Shown in pieces: positions 8,406 through 15,702 of a stretch of 23,836 bases of DNA (positions are counted from its first letter, which is position 1; each line of letters starts with the position of its first letter). The stretch is from positions 1-23,836 of the forward strand of contig JAAEQP010001873.1 of the NCBI GenBank assembly GCA_024231375.1, in the 5' to 3' direction. The DNA comes from a bacterium. Its GTDB lineage: Bacteria; Hydrogenedentota; Hydrogenedentia; Hydrogenedentiales; SLHB01. The translations under genes and the position numbers were made by a program. The notes below the pieces were generated by a model. It saw only the letters and a program-made list of their open reading frames with translations, was not told the DNA's origin and did no database searches.

Positions 8406-8434
8406 GGGGTCACAAGACCCCTCACCCCGGGGTC
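8406..8434 (+). other. Mutually exclusive short hairpins after the permease gene
   Basis: GACCCC (8416-8421) can pair with GGGGTC on its left (8406-8411, 4-nt loop) or with GGGGTC on its right (8429-8434, 7-nt loop). There is no T-run, so this is not a simple terminator. It lies about 50 nt past the permease stop. Confidence 0.35.
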
Positions 8435-8456
8435 CAAACCGGCCTCGAATGCGGTG

Positions 8457-8500
8457 GAAGCCACGACCCATTCAGCGGAGTCGGTGGCTTTGCTCTGTTC
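8457..8500 (+). terminator. Candidate terminator of the permease gene
   Basis: AAGCCAC (8458-8464) pairs with GTGGCTT (8484-8490), with GAC/GTC (8465-8467, 8480-8482) extending the stem past a one-base bulge. The tail TTGCTCTGTTCCTT is only moderately T-rich. It lies about 100 nt after the permease stop and before the next gene, so the two plus-strand genes may be separate transcripts. The rest of 8359-8664 holds no gene I can support. Confidence 0.45.
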
Positions 8501-8664
8501 CTTGTGGCCGTGAACGCGCCTGAGTGAGAACCGGGGATTCTTGAGCGCGTGCGGTTGCCGGGGCGGCGAAAAGGCTTTCGCGATTCCGCCGCGGCCTGTA
8601 CACTGGACACGCGAGGCAAATATGGGTAGGTGAAGCGTTTGACTCTCAGGGGAGGCGACACACC

Positions 8665-9246
8665 ATGGCCGACAATCGCTACGCGCACAACCGCTACATG
8701 ATTCGGAAGAAGATCTTCAAGCTGCTGGGGCAGGCGTTCCACGTCTACGACGAGGCGGGCAACGTGCTTCTGTACTCGAAGCTGAAGGCCTTCAAGCTCA
8801 AGGAAGACATTCGCGTGTACACGGGCGAGGACATGGCGACCGAAGTGCTCGTCATCAAGGCCCGGCAGATCATCGACGTATGGGCAGCGTACGACGTGAT
8901 GGACGCCCAGACCGGCGAACATGTGGGGGCGCTAAAGCGCAGGGGGTTGAAGTCCGTGATCCAGGACGAATGGACCATCATGGACGGCAACGACAACGAG
9001 ATCGGCGCCGTGAAGGAAGAGAACATCGCGTTGGCGCTGATTCGCCGGTCTCTGACGAACCTGGTGCCCCAGTCCTTCGAAGGCACGGTCAACGGCGTTC
9101 CTGTCTGCACCTTCAAACGCCACTTCAACCCGTTCGTGCTGCGGATGGACATGGATTTCTCCGTTGACACCCAAGGGTTGCTCGACCGGCGCCTCGGCAT
9201 CGCCGCGGCCATCTTGTTGAGCGCCATCGAAGGCCGCCAGAACTAG
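8665..9246 (+). CDS. LURP-one-related / scramblase-like (tubby-fold) protein
   Basis: 193 residues, soluble, no signal peptide. The pattern of repeated beta-strand pairs resembles LURP-one-related (LOR) proteins, which share the tubby/phospholipid-scramblase fold: YMIRKKIFKLLGQAFHVYDEAG near the start, then VLLYSKLKAFKLKEDIRVY, YDVMDAQTGEHVGALKRRG, WTIMDGNDNEIGAVKEEN, and a hydrophobic C-terminal segment (RRLGIAAAILLSAIEG). Bacterial members are common but their role is mostly unknown; membrane or lipid association is only inferred. GGAGG lies 9 nt before ATG 8665. Terminated by the strong hairpin at 9280. No link to flagella can be seen beyond position. Confidence 0.72.
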   Translation: MADNRYAHNRYMIRKKIFKLLGQAFHVYDEAGNVLLYSKLKAFKLKEDIRVYTGEDMATEVLVIKARQIIDVWAAYDVMDAQTGEHVGALKRRGLKSVIQDEWTIMDGNDNEIGAVKEENIALALIRRSLTNLVPQSFEGTVNGVPVCTFKRHFNPFVLRMDMDFSVDTQGLLDRRLGIAAAILLSAIEGRQN

Positions 9247-9279
9247 AGCAGAGATCGCGCCGCGGGAGAGCACAAAGAA

Positions 9280-9311
9280 AAGGGGATGGGTGCATGGGCA
9301 CCCATCCCCTT
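9280..9311. terminator. Bidirectional Rho-independent terminator
   Basis: A perfect 14-bp stem, AAGGGGATGGGTGC (9280-9293) with GCACCCATCCCCTT (9298-9311), closes a 4-nt loop. It lies between the convergent LURP-one-like gene and flgE, 33 nt and 18 nt from their stops. The plus-strand exit is CCTTATTC, and the minus-strand exit is CCTTTTCTTTG, so it can stop transcription from both sides. Confidence 0.9.
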
Positions 9312-9329
9312 ATTCAGTCAGTAGCGGGA

Positions 9330-10583
9330 CTATCGAATCAGGTTCACGGTCTCTTGCAGCAGGGTATCGGCCGCGGTCACGGTTCGTGCGTTGGCTTGGA
9401 ATCCTCGCTGCGTGAGGATGAGGTGGGTGAACTCAGTGCCGAGGTCGACGTTGGACGATTCCAGAACGCCTCCGGCCACCTCACCGCGTCCGCCGGAATT
9501 GGGTTCGCCGATTTGGGCTAGCCCGGAGTTTGCGGTTGTGACGAACAGGTTCGACCCCCACCGCGCCAACCCGGTCTCATTGGAGAAGTTGGCCAAGGCC
9601 ACCTGGCCGATGGTCTGGGTGAGCCCGTTCGAGTACACCCCGATGATGAACCCGTCCCGGGTCACGTTGAACGCCTCCAGCACGCCTCGTCCCAAGCCGT
9701 CCTGGTTCTCGACGACCACGTCGCTCAACGACGCTAACTGCGTGATCGACGTGAAGTCGATGTCGAACACGAACGGATCCGTCGGCAGGGATGGGTTCGT
9801 GTTGATGAAGTCCACGCTGATCGTGTTGGCGGTCGTCGAATTGAAGGTGCCGTCCGGGTTGAACTGAATCGTTCCCGAACCCGTGATGGCGTTGACGTCC
9901 GGGTCCGTCGTGGCGACGGCCCAGGTCCATTCGTTCGGGTTAGCGGTCTTCGTGAAGGTGAGCGTGATGTCGCGCACCGTGCCGAGGGAGTCGAACACCC
10001 GCAGACTGCGATCCACCGTGTCGGTGGCGGCGGCTTCCGAGCTTAAGTTCCCTATCATCGTCGCCTCGGTGGTCGCCCGCACGATGGACGTACCGCCCAC
10101 CGGCACGGTCAGCGTCGTCACTCCCAGATTCGTGTCAACGTTGCCGTCCTCGTCGGCGGCGAACCCCATGACGCGCAGGCCCGTGGCCGGATCGACGAGT
10201 TCGCCGTCCGCGTTAAGTTGGAACGATCCATCCCGCGTGTAGAAGCGCCCCTGGGAGTCTGCGCTCTCCGCCAGCACGAAGAAGCCGCGGCCCTGGATGG
10301 CGAGATCCGACGACACGCCGGTGGTCTGCAAGGAACCTTGGACGAAGCTGACATCGATGGTTGACAGTCGAACCCCGAGGCCCACCTGGACCGGGTTGCT
10401 GCCGCCACTGACTTCACTGGGCGGACGCGCTCCTTCCAGGTTCTGCGTGATGAGATCCTGGAACAGGGCCCGGGATCCTCGGAATCCCGTGGTGTTTACG
10501 TTGGCGATGTTATCACTGATAACATCCAGACGCCGCTGGTGGGCGAGCATGCCCGATACAGCGGTGAACATTGCTGTTCCCAT
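9330..10583 (-). CDS. flgE: FlgE, flagellar hook protein
   Basis: 417 residues. FlgE polymerises into the hook that joins rod and filament. The conserved N-terminal rod/hook domain (MGTAMFTAVSGMLAHQRRLDVISDNIANVNTTGFRGSR) contains the ANVNTTGF signature, and the C-terminal coiled region (LTQRGFQANARTVTAADTLLQETVNLIR) is equally typical. A variable centre (about residues 150-330) follows, with the SRGFFVL-type central motif (GRGFFVL near 98). ATG 10583 has GGAGGG 9 nt upstream. It is the last gene of the fliK-flgD-flgE block and ends at the bidirectional terminator. In the usual operon flbD and motAB follow; here they are missing. Confidence 0.95.
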   Translation of the reverse strand: MGTAMFTAVSGMLAHQRRLDVISDNIANVNTTGFRGSRALFQDLITQNLEGARPPSEVSGGSNPVQVGLGVRLSTIDVSFVQGSLQTTGVSSDLAIQGRGFFVLAESADSQGRFYTRDGSFQLNADGELVDPATGLRVMGFAADEDGNVDTNLGVTTLTVPVGGTSIVRATTEATMIGNLSSEAAATDTVDRSLRVFDSLGTVRDITLTFTKTANPNEWTWAVATTDPDVNAITGSGTIQFNPDGTFNSTTANTISVDFINTNPSLPTDPFVFDIDFTSITQLASLSDVVVENQDGLGRGVLEAFNVTRDGFIIGVYSNGLTQTIGQVALANFSNETGLARWGSNLFVTTANSGLAQIGEPNSGGRGEVAGGVLESSNVDLGTEFTHLILTQRGFQANARTVTAADTLLQETVNLIR

Positions 10584-10620
10584 AAGAGTCTTCCCTCCAA
10601 ATCATAGGGCGCCGCGTCGG

Positions 10621-11082
10621 TCAGTCGGCGGCGTCCGGGCCTCCCCGCCAGGGGTCCAGCCCGATTGAGTTGTTGTTCTGTCCGCCGCGGAGCCCATCCC
10701 TAGACACCACAACGGCACTGTCGATGTTGGTAAATACGGCGTCCCCGGTTCCGTCCTGGGGCATGACCGTGATGACGGTCCGGTTCGGCACGTTTACAAC
10801 CAGTGCCAACCGGTCCATGAGGAGTAGTGATTCGCGCCCGCCTTTGGCCGCGGCCTCGTCCACCGCCCGGTCAACCCGGGCGGCATCGGCGGCGGTCAGG
10901 CGGATGCCGCGGTCGTCCAGGCGCTGGAGCGCGTGGGCCGAGAACCGCACCGAAGGGCTTGCCCGCAGTTCCTTCTCCAGCACGCTGGAAAAGGCCGATC
11001 CGGACCCCTGAGGCGCTGGGCGCCGGAGCGGACCGGAAGCTGCCTCCAGTCCCGCGGATTGGACACTGTTGACCGTGCCCAT
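10621..11082 (-). CDS. Flagellar operon protein of the TIGR02530 type
   Basis: 153 residues. Matches the small protein usually found between flgD and flgE in fla operons (TIGR02530, flagellar operon protein), of undefined role in hook assembly. Recognisable parts are the central VRFSAHALQRLDDRGIRLT segment, a helix-rich middle (AARVDRAVDEAAAKGG), and a beta-rich part (ESLLLMDRLALVVNVPNRTVITVM) with an NRTVITV-type motif. The N-terminal 30 residues look disordered. Its ATG follows the flgD TAA with no gap, so translation is probably coupled. flgE starts 37 nt after its stop. Assignment rests on motif recall and position. Confidence 0.8.
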   Translation of the reverse strand: MGTVNSVQSAGLEAASGPLRRPAPQGSGSAFSSVLEKELRASPSVRFSAHALQRLDDRGIRLTAADAARVDRAVDEAAAKGGRESLLLMDRLALVVNVPNRTVITVMPQDGTGDAVFTNIDSAVVVSRDGLRGGQNNNSIGLDPWRGGPDAAD

Positions 11083-11649
11083 TTACACCACCGCCTGCAC
11101 CGCCGACAGGGCGAGCGAGTCTTCTCCAACGACCAGGTAGGAGACGTTCTCTTCGGAGTAGACGCCGGATACTGTACCGGACACCAACTCACCCGAAACG
11201 CCGACCCCGACGACTTCGCGCCCTATTAGCAGGGAGGCCGTCACGAAGCTTGATTGCGTCATGGTCGCGCTCAGTTCTTCGAAGCTAGAGGTCAGATTCT
11301 CCATCTGCTCCAGACTCGAGAACTGAGCCAATTGCGCAAGCATGTCTTCGTTGCTGGTGGGTTCCAGCGGATCCTGGTTCTGGATCTGGGCAATGAGGAG
11401 TTGCAGGAATGTGTCGCGTCCAAGCTCGTCGTTGGCGGCAGACGAACTTGCGGCCTTGGTTGCCGACGTTCCTGCGGCGGCCGCCGCCGACTTGGTGGCG
11501 GTCTCCTCCAAGGCCTTTGTGTTGCCCATGCGGCCCAGAATATTGGCCCGCGCAAGCGACGTCACTTGCTGGGCGGCCTCGACCCGTTCAAGAGGCGTGG
11601 GATTCGTGAGCCCGGTCATGTTTAACCCGGGCCTCACCATAGCATTCAT
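11083..11649 (-). CDS. flgD: FlgD, hook assembly scaffold protein (short form)
   Basis: 188 residues. FlgD caps the growing hook and is needed for FlgE addition. The signature is LGRDTFLQLLIAQIQNQDPLEPTSNEDMLAQLAQFSSLEQM in the middle, then an alanine-rich coiled segment before it (about 45-70) and a short beta-rich C-terminus (LIGREVVGVGVSGELVSGTVSGV). It lacks the complete C-terminal Ig/Tudor portion of longer FlgD proteins, as in Bacillus-type short forms. ATG 11649 has GGAGG 8 nt upstream. It lies between fliK (44-nt gap) and the flagellar operon protein (stop directly followed by its ATG). Confidence 0.93.
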   Translation of the reverse strand: MNAMVRPGLNMTGLTNPTPLERVEAAQQVTSLARANILGRMGNTKALEETATKSAAAAAGTSATKAASSSAANDELGRDTFLQLLIAQIQNQDPLEPTSNEDMLAQLAQFSSLEQMENLTSSFEELSATMTQSSFVTASLLIGREVVGVGVSGELVSGTVSGVYSEENVSYLVVGEDSLALSAVQAVV

Positions 11650-11693
11650 AGGTCATTCCTCCGGGAGCCGCCGGGGACTCCCCGTTGATGGCG

Positions 11694-13034
11694 TCATATC
11701 AGCATGTTGAGTACGCCGTCGTGCGACGGCGGGCGGGCTGCCGAGGGTTCACCCTCTTCAGCGCCGTCGAAGTGCTGCGAGGCATGCGCTGCCGAAGGCG
11801 TTGAAGAACCCGCATGGTCGAACAGGGCCTGTCCGCGCCCGGAATCGCCGGACCACGCTTGGCCCAGCCCCGAGTCAACCGAAACAGACACCTTGGCCAC
11901 GGTGAGTCCGTCCCGTGCCAGCGCTTCGCGCAACCCCGTCACCTGGGCCTCCAACGCTTCGCGCACCATGGGGTGCTGCGACGTAAGCCGCACGTGTACG
12001 CCATCGTTCAGCGTACTGACGTCCAAACGCAGTTCGCCGAGCGATTCCGGGATCAGCCGGACGGTAACCGTCTTCGTCCCTTGCGATACCTGATAGCGCA
12101 CGCTTCGCACGGTGAAATCCGCCACCGTTTCCAGTGTCGGACGGGCGGATTGGGGCGGCGCGGCCGCGCTTTCGCTCCCTGATACGTCGGCCGGGGCCTC
12201 CACACGAGACGTCCCCGCCAACGCGCCCGCAAGCCGGGCTTCGGCTGTTGCGCCGGCCTCGGGCCCTTGGCCCGCGACGGCTTCCACGGACTGATGGTTC
12301 GCCGCGGGTCTTTCCGCCGCGGATCGCTCCATCGCTTCGACCAGTTCGTCCTGCGGAGCAAGCGACGCGCGCAGCGCCAATCGCCGCGCCAATTCGTCTA
12401 CTGGATTCGGATCTTGGCCCTCCTCCATCGAATCGGCCAGGTCCAGGACAACCGGTCCCTGGGTCTTCGCGGCCTTCGCCTTGGGAGCACCCGCTGCATC
12501 ATCGGGTTCGCCGGCCGTTCTGACGGCCGCCTCAGCCACGCGATACGACGCCTTGCTCACCAACTGTTCGACACGGTCCAGGGCGGTCTCCCCGACAGGC
12601 ACCGCCTCTTCCGGCAGTTCCTGTGCCAGGGCCACCGTATCCGTCTCGGATACGGCTTGCTCCGCCTGCACCGTGGCTTCCTCACTCGCGTCCGCGCCTG
12701 ACGGCACGGTCGATGCCAGACGCAGCAGTGCCTGGATAGGCGTCTCGGCGCCGGCCTCGACGACCGGCAACACGGCAGCCGCGTCCCCTGACTCGGTTGC
12801 CGCGCCGTCCGCCCGCTCAATCAACATGAGCAGTTCGTCCGGTACGCCACCCTCCTCAGATGCGGTTGCGTCCATGGGGACAGCCGTCTCCGCCGATGCG
12901 TCCACGTTCGTCATCGCCAGCAGATGGGCCAGCAGGATGGCGAATGCGTCCGAACCGCCTTTGCTCGCGGACTTCTCGGTCGCTGGGCTCGCCTCGGTGC
13001 TCTCGCTCACATGAGCGACAGTCGATACATTCAA
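11694..13034 (-). CDS. fliK: FliK, hook-length control protein
   Basis: About 446 residues. FliK measures hook length and triggers the export switch through FlhB. The long N-terminal two-thirds are alanine/glutamate-rich and look disordered. The C-terminal hook-length domain lies at about residues 310-400 (VSQGTKTVTVRLIPESLGELRLDVSTLNDGVHVRL, then MVREALEAQVTGLREAL). The frame extends to GTG 13043, but a perfect AAAGGAGGTGAT overlaps that codon, so it cannot serve as the start there. TTG 13034, 8 nt past AGGAGG, is the better choice. It is the first gene after the 283-nt gap that carries a hairpin repeat. Its partner FlhB has a changed cleavage motif. Confidence 0.9.
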   Translation of the reverse strand: MNVSTVAHVSESTEASPATEKSASKGGSDAFAILLAHLLAMTNVDASAETAVPMDATASEEGGVPDELLMLIERADGAATESGDAAAVLPVVEAGAETPIQALLRLASTVPSGADASEEATVQAEQAVSETDTVALAQELPEEAVPVGETALDRVEQLVSKASYRVAEAAVRTAGEPDDAAGAPKAKAAKTQGPVVLDLADSMEEGQDPNPVDELARRLALRASLAPQDELVEAMERSAAERPAANHQSVEAVAGQGPEAGATAEARLAGALAGTSRVEAPADVSGSESAAAPPQSARPTLETVADFTVRSVRYQVSQGTKTVTVRLIPESLGELRLDVSTLNDGVHVRLTSQHPMVREALEAQVTGLREALARDGLTVAKVSVSVDSGLGQAWSGDSGRGQALFDHAGSSTPSAAHASQHFDGAEEGEPSAARPPSHDGVLNMLI

Positions 13035-13094
13035 ATCAATCACCTCCTTTCACGAATCGGTTTGGGATACGAGATCAACGAACACAGCACACGG

Positions 13095-13135
13095 GTGCCG
13101 TGGAATGGGACGGAGGAAGGTCGTTCGTGCCGTGG
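13095..13135. repeat. Pair of 9-bp direct repeats upstream of fliK
   Basis: GTGCCGTGG occurs at 13095-13103 and 13127-13135, 32 bp apart (about three helical turns), 60-100 nt upstream of the fliK start. On the minus strand it reads CCACGGCAC. It could be a pair of regulator sites; chance is not excluded. Confidence 0.3.
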
Positions 13136-13150
13136 GACCGCTTCGACGCG

Positions 13151-13232
13151 GTCATGTTGAGCATCAGCGAAGCATCTCACATTCCCGGGCATCTGCCGGG
13201 AGAACGAGATTCTTCACTTCGTTCGGAATGGC
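13151..13232. repeat. MITE/REP-like 82-bp imperfect hairpin repeat
   Basis: Left arm 13151-13178 (GTCATGTTGAGCATCAGCGA and on to ATCTC) and right arm 13206-13232 (GAGATTCTTCACTTCGTTCG and on) are imperfect reverse complements. A central TCCCGG/CCGGGA stem (13183-13188, 13196-13201) caps the element. Similar GTCATGTTGAGC...AGCGAA...ATCTC / GAGATTCTTC...TTCG...GAATG palindromes are familiar as dispersed intergenic elements in many environmental genomes. It lies in the motE-like/fliK gap. Only one copy is in the window. Confidence 0.6.
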
Positions 13233-13317
13233 GAGGTGGAATGGCCGATCTTCCGACGGGGAAGTCTTCGCGGCGCCGCTGAACGGTCGCGCGCAGAGGC
13301 TGCGGTTGCCCCGGACG

Positions 13318-13881
13318 CTAGTTCGTCGCTGGGCCTTCCTGCAAGGCGCGAATGACCGAGGCGGCCTGGTCCGGGTCCATCGAATCGAGGATCTTGCTGC
13401 GCTTCCGATCCTCCATGCCAAGAAGGAGCCTCGCCGCGTCGGATGGCGGCCAACCGGCCAGGATGTCGGCCGCGTTCTGGGGCTTCATGCTGCCCAGGGT
13501 ATTGGCGGTCTCTTCGAGGCGCTGGGAGTACTCTTGCGTCTGTTGGCTGTTGACCGTGTCAAGCTGCGAGGAGAACTGAGTGTACGCTTGTTCGAGTTGG
13601 CCCCGGGTTTCTTCCAGGTCCCGTTCGCGGAGGGCCAACCGCCGTGCCCGTTCCTCCAACTCCTTCTCGCGGCTTGCGATTCGCTCTTCCTTGTCGCGCA
13701 TGGTCTTGAGCAGCGGGTCTAGAGAATCGGGGGTCCGTACTGTCTCCACGGCGGGTTCCGGCCCCCGCTTCAGGAGAAGGTCGATGCCTTCCTGTGTCAG
13801 GTTGCCGGTGGCGGCCAGCGCCCCGACGAGGGTCAACAGGAAGGAGACGAGTCCGAGCAAAGCAAAGATGGCGAATTTCAT
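13318..13881 (-). CDS. MotE-like / YlxF-type flagellar operon protein
   Basis: 187 residues. One N-terminal hydrophobic helix (about 3-25), a coiled coil rich in Glu and Arg (about 58-120), and a C-terminal MgtE-N-like helical domain (about 125-180: MKPQNAADILAGWPPSDAARLLLGM). This is the domain order of MotE, a periplasmic chaperone in Sinorhizobium, and of YlxF, found between fliJ and fliK in Bacillus. In many fla operons it holds this position without proven function. The family resembles FliG/MgtE helical repeats. Its ATG overlaps the fliJ stop by 4 nt (ATGA), so translation is coupled. The name MotE is by similarity only; no MotC is seen. Confidence 0.8.
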   Translation of the reverse strand: MKFAIFALLGLVSFLLTLVGALAATGNLTQEGIDLLLKRGPEPAVETVRTPDSLDPLLKTMRDKEERIASREKELEERARRLALRERDLEETRGQLEQAYTQFSSQLDTVNSQQTQEYSQRLEETANTLGSMKPQNAADILAGWPPSDAARLLLGMEDRKRSKILDSMDPDQAASVIRALQEGPATN

Positions 13882-14372
13882 TGCGACTGCCTACTGGGTT
13901 GCGAACCGGACGCAGCCGGGACAGGCCGTACCTTGAAGGCGGCCCGGTTCGTGGCGATTTCGTCCACAGCCTTGCGATCTTCTTTGAGCATTTCATCCGC
14001 AAACGCCTTGTCCTGGCGTTCCTTCAACCGTTCCACGATTCGCTTGCGCTTCATTGCTTCCTCGAGTTCGGTCCGGCGTTCATCTTCATCCCGGCGAAGC
14101 TTGGCCAGGGCGGAGTCGCGATCCACCGCAAGACGCGCCAGTTGCCGTTCGTACGCGAAATAGCGACGCACATCGTCCGCCCGGAACTCCTCGCGCGCGG
14201 CCTCGGCCGCCTCGCCGATGGCGTCGCGTTGGGCCGCCACGATGCGGTCCCGGTCCTCTTCCACACGGGCGATCTCCCGGCGCACTTCGGCGAGGTCCCG
14301 GGCCTTGCGATCCTGTTCGTGGGTGCGAACCCGCAACAGGGCGCCGTATCTGAACGGTTTTCGTCGTGGCAT
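13878..14372 (-). CDS. fliJ: FliJ, flagellar export chaperone/stalk protein
   Basis: 164 residues. FliJ is the coiled-coil stalk in the FliI hexamer and links the ATPase to FlhA. The sequence is almost wholly helical and charged (Arg, Glu, Ala), starting FRYGALLRVRTHEQDRKARDLAEVRREIARVE, the typical opening of FliJ (basic N-terminus with LL-R-EE pattern), with no globular domain. ATG 14372 has AAGG 6 nt upstream and is 10 nt after the fliI stop. Its TGA overlaps the next ATG. FliJ diverges strongly, so the call uses the coiled coil and the position after fliI. Confidence 0.85.
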   Translation of the reverse strand: MPRRKPFRYGALLRVRTHEQDRKARDLAEVRREIARVEEDRDRIVAAQRDAIGEAAEAAREEFRADDVRRYFAYERQLARLAVDRDSALAKLRRDEDERRTELEEAMKRKRIVERLKERQDKAFADEMLKEDRKAVDEIATNRAAFKVRPVPAASGSQPSRQSQ

Positions 14373-14382
14373 CGTCTACCTT

Positions 14383-15699
14383 CTATCGGCCCAACGCCGC
14401 CGCCATGAGATCTTCGATCCGGTCGAAGGGCGACGCTTCGTGCAGTCCTTGGCGCAAGAGGGCCTGCAAGTTGGGCATCAGTTCGATGGCCCGGTCGATT
14501 TCGGTGTTGCTGCCCTGCACATATGCGCCGATATTCACCAAGTCCTCCGCTTCCCGGTACACCGCCAGGTTGGTGCGCACGTCGGCGGCAAGCTCCTGAT
14601 GGCGGTCGCCGGTGACATCAATCATACACCGGCTGACGCTTTCAAGCACGTCGATTGCGGGATAATGATTTCGTGTGGCCAGGGCGCGCGACAAGCTGAC
14701 GTGGCCGTCGAGAATGCTGCGGACTGCGTCGCCGATGGGGTCGTTCAAGTCATCCGCCTCGACGAGGACGGCGTAGAATCCCGTGATACTGCCCTTGGCG
14801 CAGGTGCCTGCCCGCTCCAAGAGTTTCGGAAGTAGCGCGTAGACCGAAGGGGGATAGCCTTTGGTCGTCGGGGGTTCGCCCACGGCCAACCCCACTTCGC
14901 GCTGGGCCATGGCGAACCGGGTGATGGAGTCCATCATGAACATGACGTCCGAACCGCGAGCCCGGAACCACTCGGCGATGGCCGTGGCCACATAGGCACC
15001 TTTCAAGCGCAGGAGCGCGGGCCGATCCGAGGTGACCACCACCACGACCGATCGCGCCAACCCTTCCGGGCCCAGGTCGTTCTCGATGAACTCGCGGACT
15101 TCGCGGCCCCGTTCGCCGATGAGGGCGATGACGTTCACATCGGCGTTGGTGTTGCGCGCGACCATGCCGATAAGTTTGCTCTTCCCCACGCCGCTGCCCG
15201 ACATGATGCCCATCCGCTGGCCCTTGCCACAGGTGACGCATGCGTCCAGCGCGCGGATGCCGGTCGCGAGGGGGTCGGTGATGCGCCGGCGCTCAAGCGG
15301 TTTGGGCGGGGCCGTGGTGAGCGGGACATGGTCCGAGGCCAAGGGCGGCGGACCGCCGTCCAGCGGGTTGCCCATGCTGTCGATGACTCGGCCCAGCAGA
15401 TCCTCGCTCACGCCGACCATCTGGGGCCGGTGCATGGGAACCAGAACGCTTCCCGGTGCGATCCCCGTCATCTCGCCCAAAGGCATGAGCACGATCCGTT
15501 TGCCCCGGAACCCGACGACCTCGACGGGAATGGGGTCGGAACCGTCCTGGGGCCGGATGTAGCAGAGATCGCCGATCCGCATGGCGGGTCCGGTCGCCTC
15601 GACGGTCAGGCCCACCACATCGGCGACCTTCCCGCAGACGTCGATGGGACGCACGGTTTGGATCCGGTCGCGGTATCGTTGAAGATCGATGGCTGGCAC
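14383..15699 (-). CDS. fliI: FliI, flagellum-specific ATPase
   Basis: 438 residues, normal length. FliI is the F1-beta-like ATPase that helps load export substrates, working with FliH and FliJ at the base of the export gate. Walker A SGSGVGKSKL is at 167-176, GERGRE at 195-200, and the Walker B strand DVMFMMDS at 251-258, followed by TRFAMAQREVGLAVGEPPTTKGYPPSVYALLPKLLERAG, a FliI hallmark. The start is GTG 15699, preceded by GGAG 6 nt upstream that lies inside the fliH end. fliH stops 3 nt before, fliJ begins 10 nt after. No deviation in key residues is seen. Confidence 0.97.
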   Translation of the reverse strand: MPAIDLQRYRDRIQTVRPIDVCGKVADVVGLTVEATGPAMRIGDLCYIRPQDGSDPIPVEVVGFRGKRIVLMPLGEMTGIAPGSVLVPMHRPQMVGVSEDLLGRVIDSMGNPLDGGPPPLASDHVPLTTAPPKPLERRRITDPLATGIRALDACVTCGKGQRMGIMSGSGVGKSKLIGMVARNTNADVNVIALIGERGREVREFIENDLGPEGLARSVVVVVTSDRPALLRLKGAYVATAIAEWFRARGSDVMFMMDSITRFAMAQREVGLAVGEPPTTKGYPPSVYALLPKLLERAGTCAKGSITGFYAVLVEADDLNDPIGDAVRSILDGHVSLSRALATRNHYPAIDVLESVSRCMIDVTGDRHQELAADVRTNLAVYREAEDLVNIGAYVQGSNTEIDRAIELMPNLQALLRQGLHEASPFDRIEDLMAAALGR

Positions 15700-15702
15700 G
15701 GG

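Noticed and set aside
8580..8603. TTCGCG-N16-TACACT as a promoter for the LURP-one-like gene.
   Set aside because: The -35 matches only half of the consensus; not strong enough to list in GC-rich DNA.
13078..13105. Sigma-54-like CGGCAC...TGCTG on the minus strand upstream of fliK.
   Set aside because: The GG and GC elements are nine rather than ten bases apart and the -24 begins with C; this spacing normally abolishes sigma-54 recognition.
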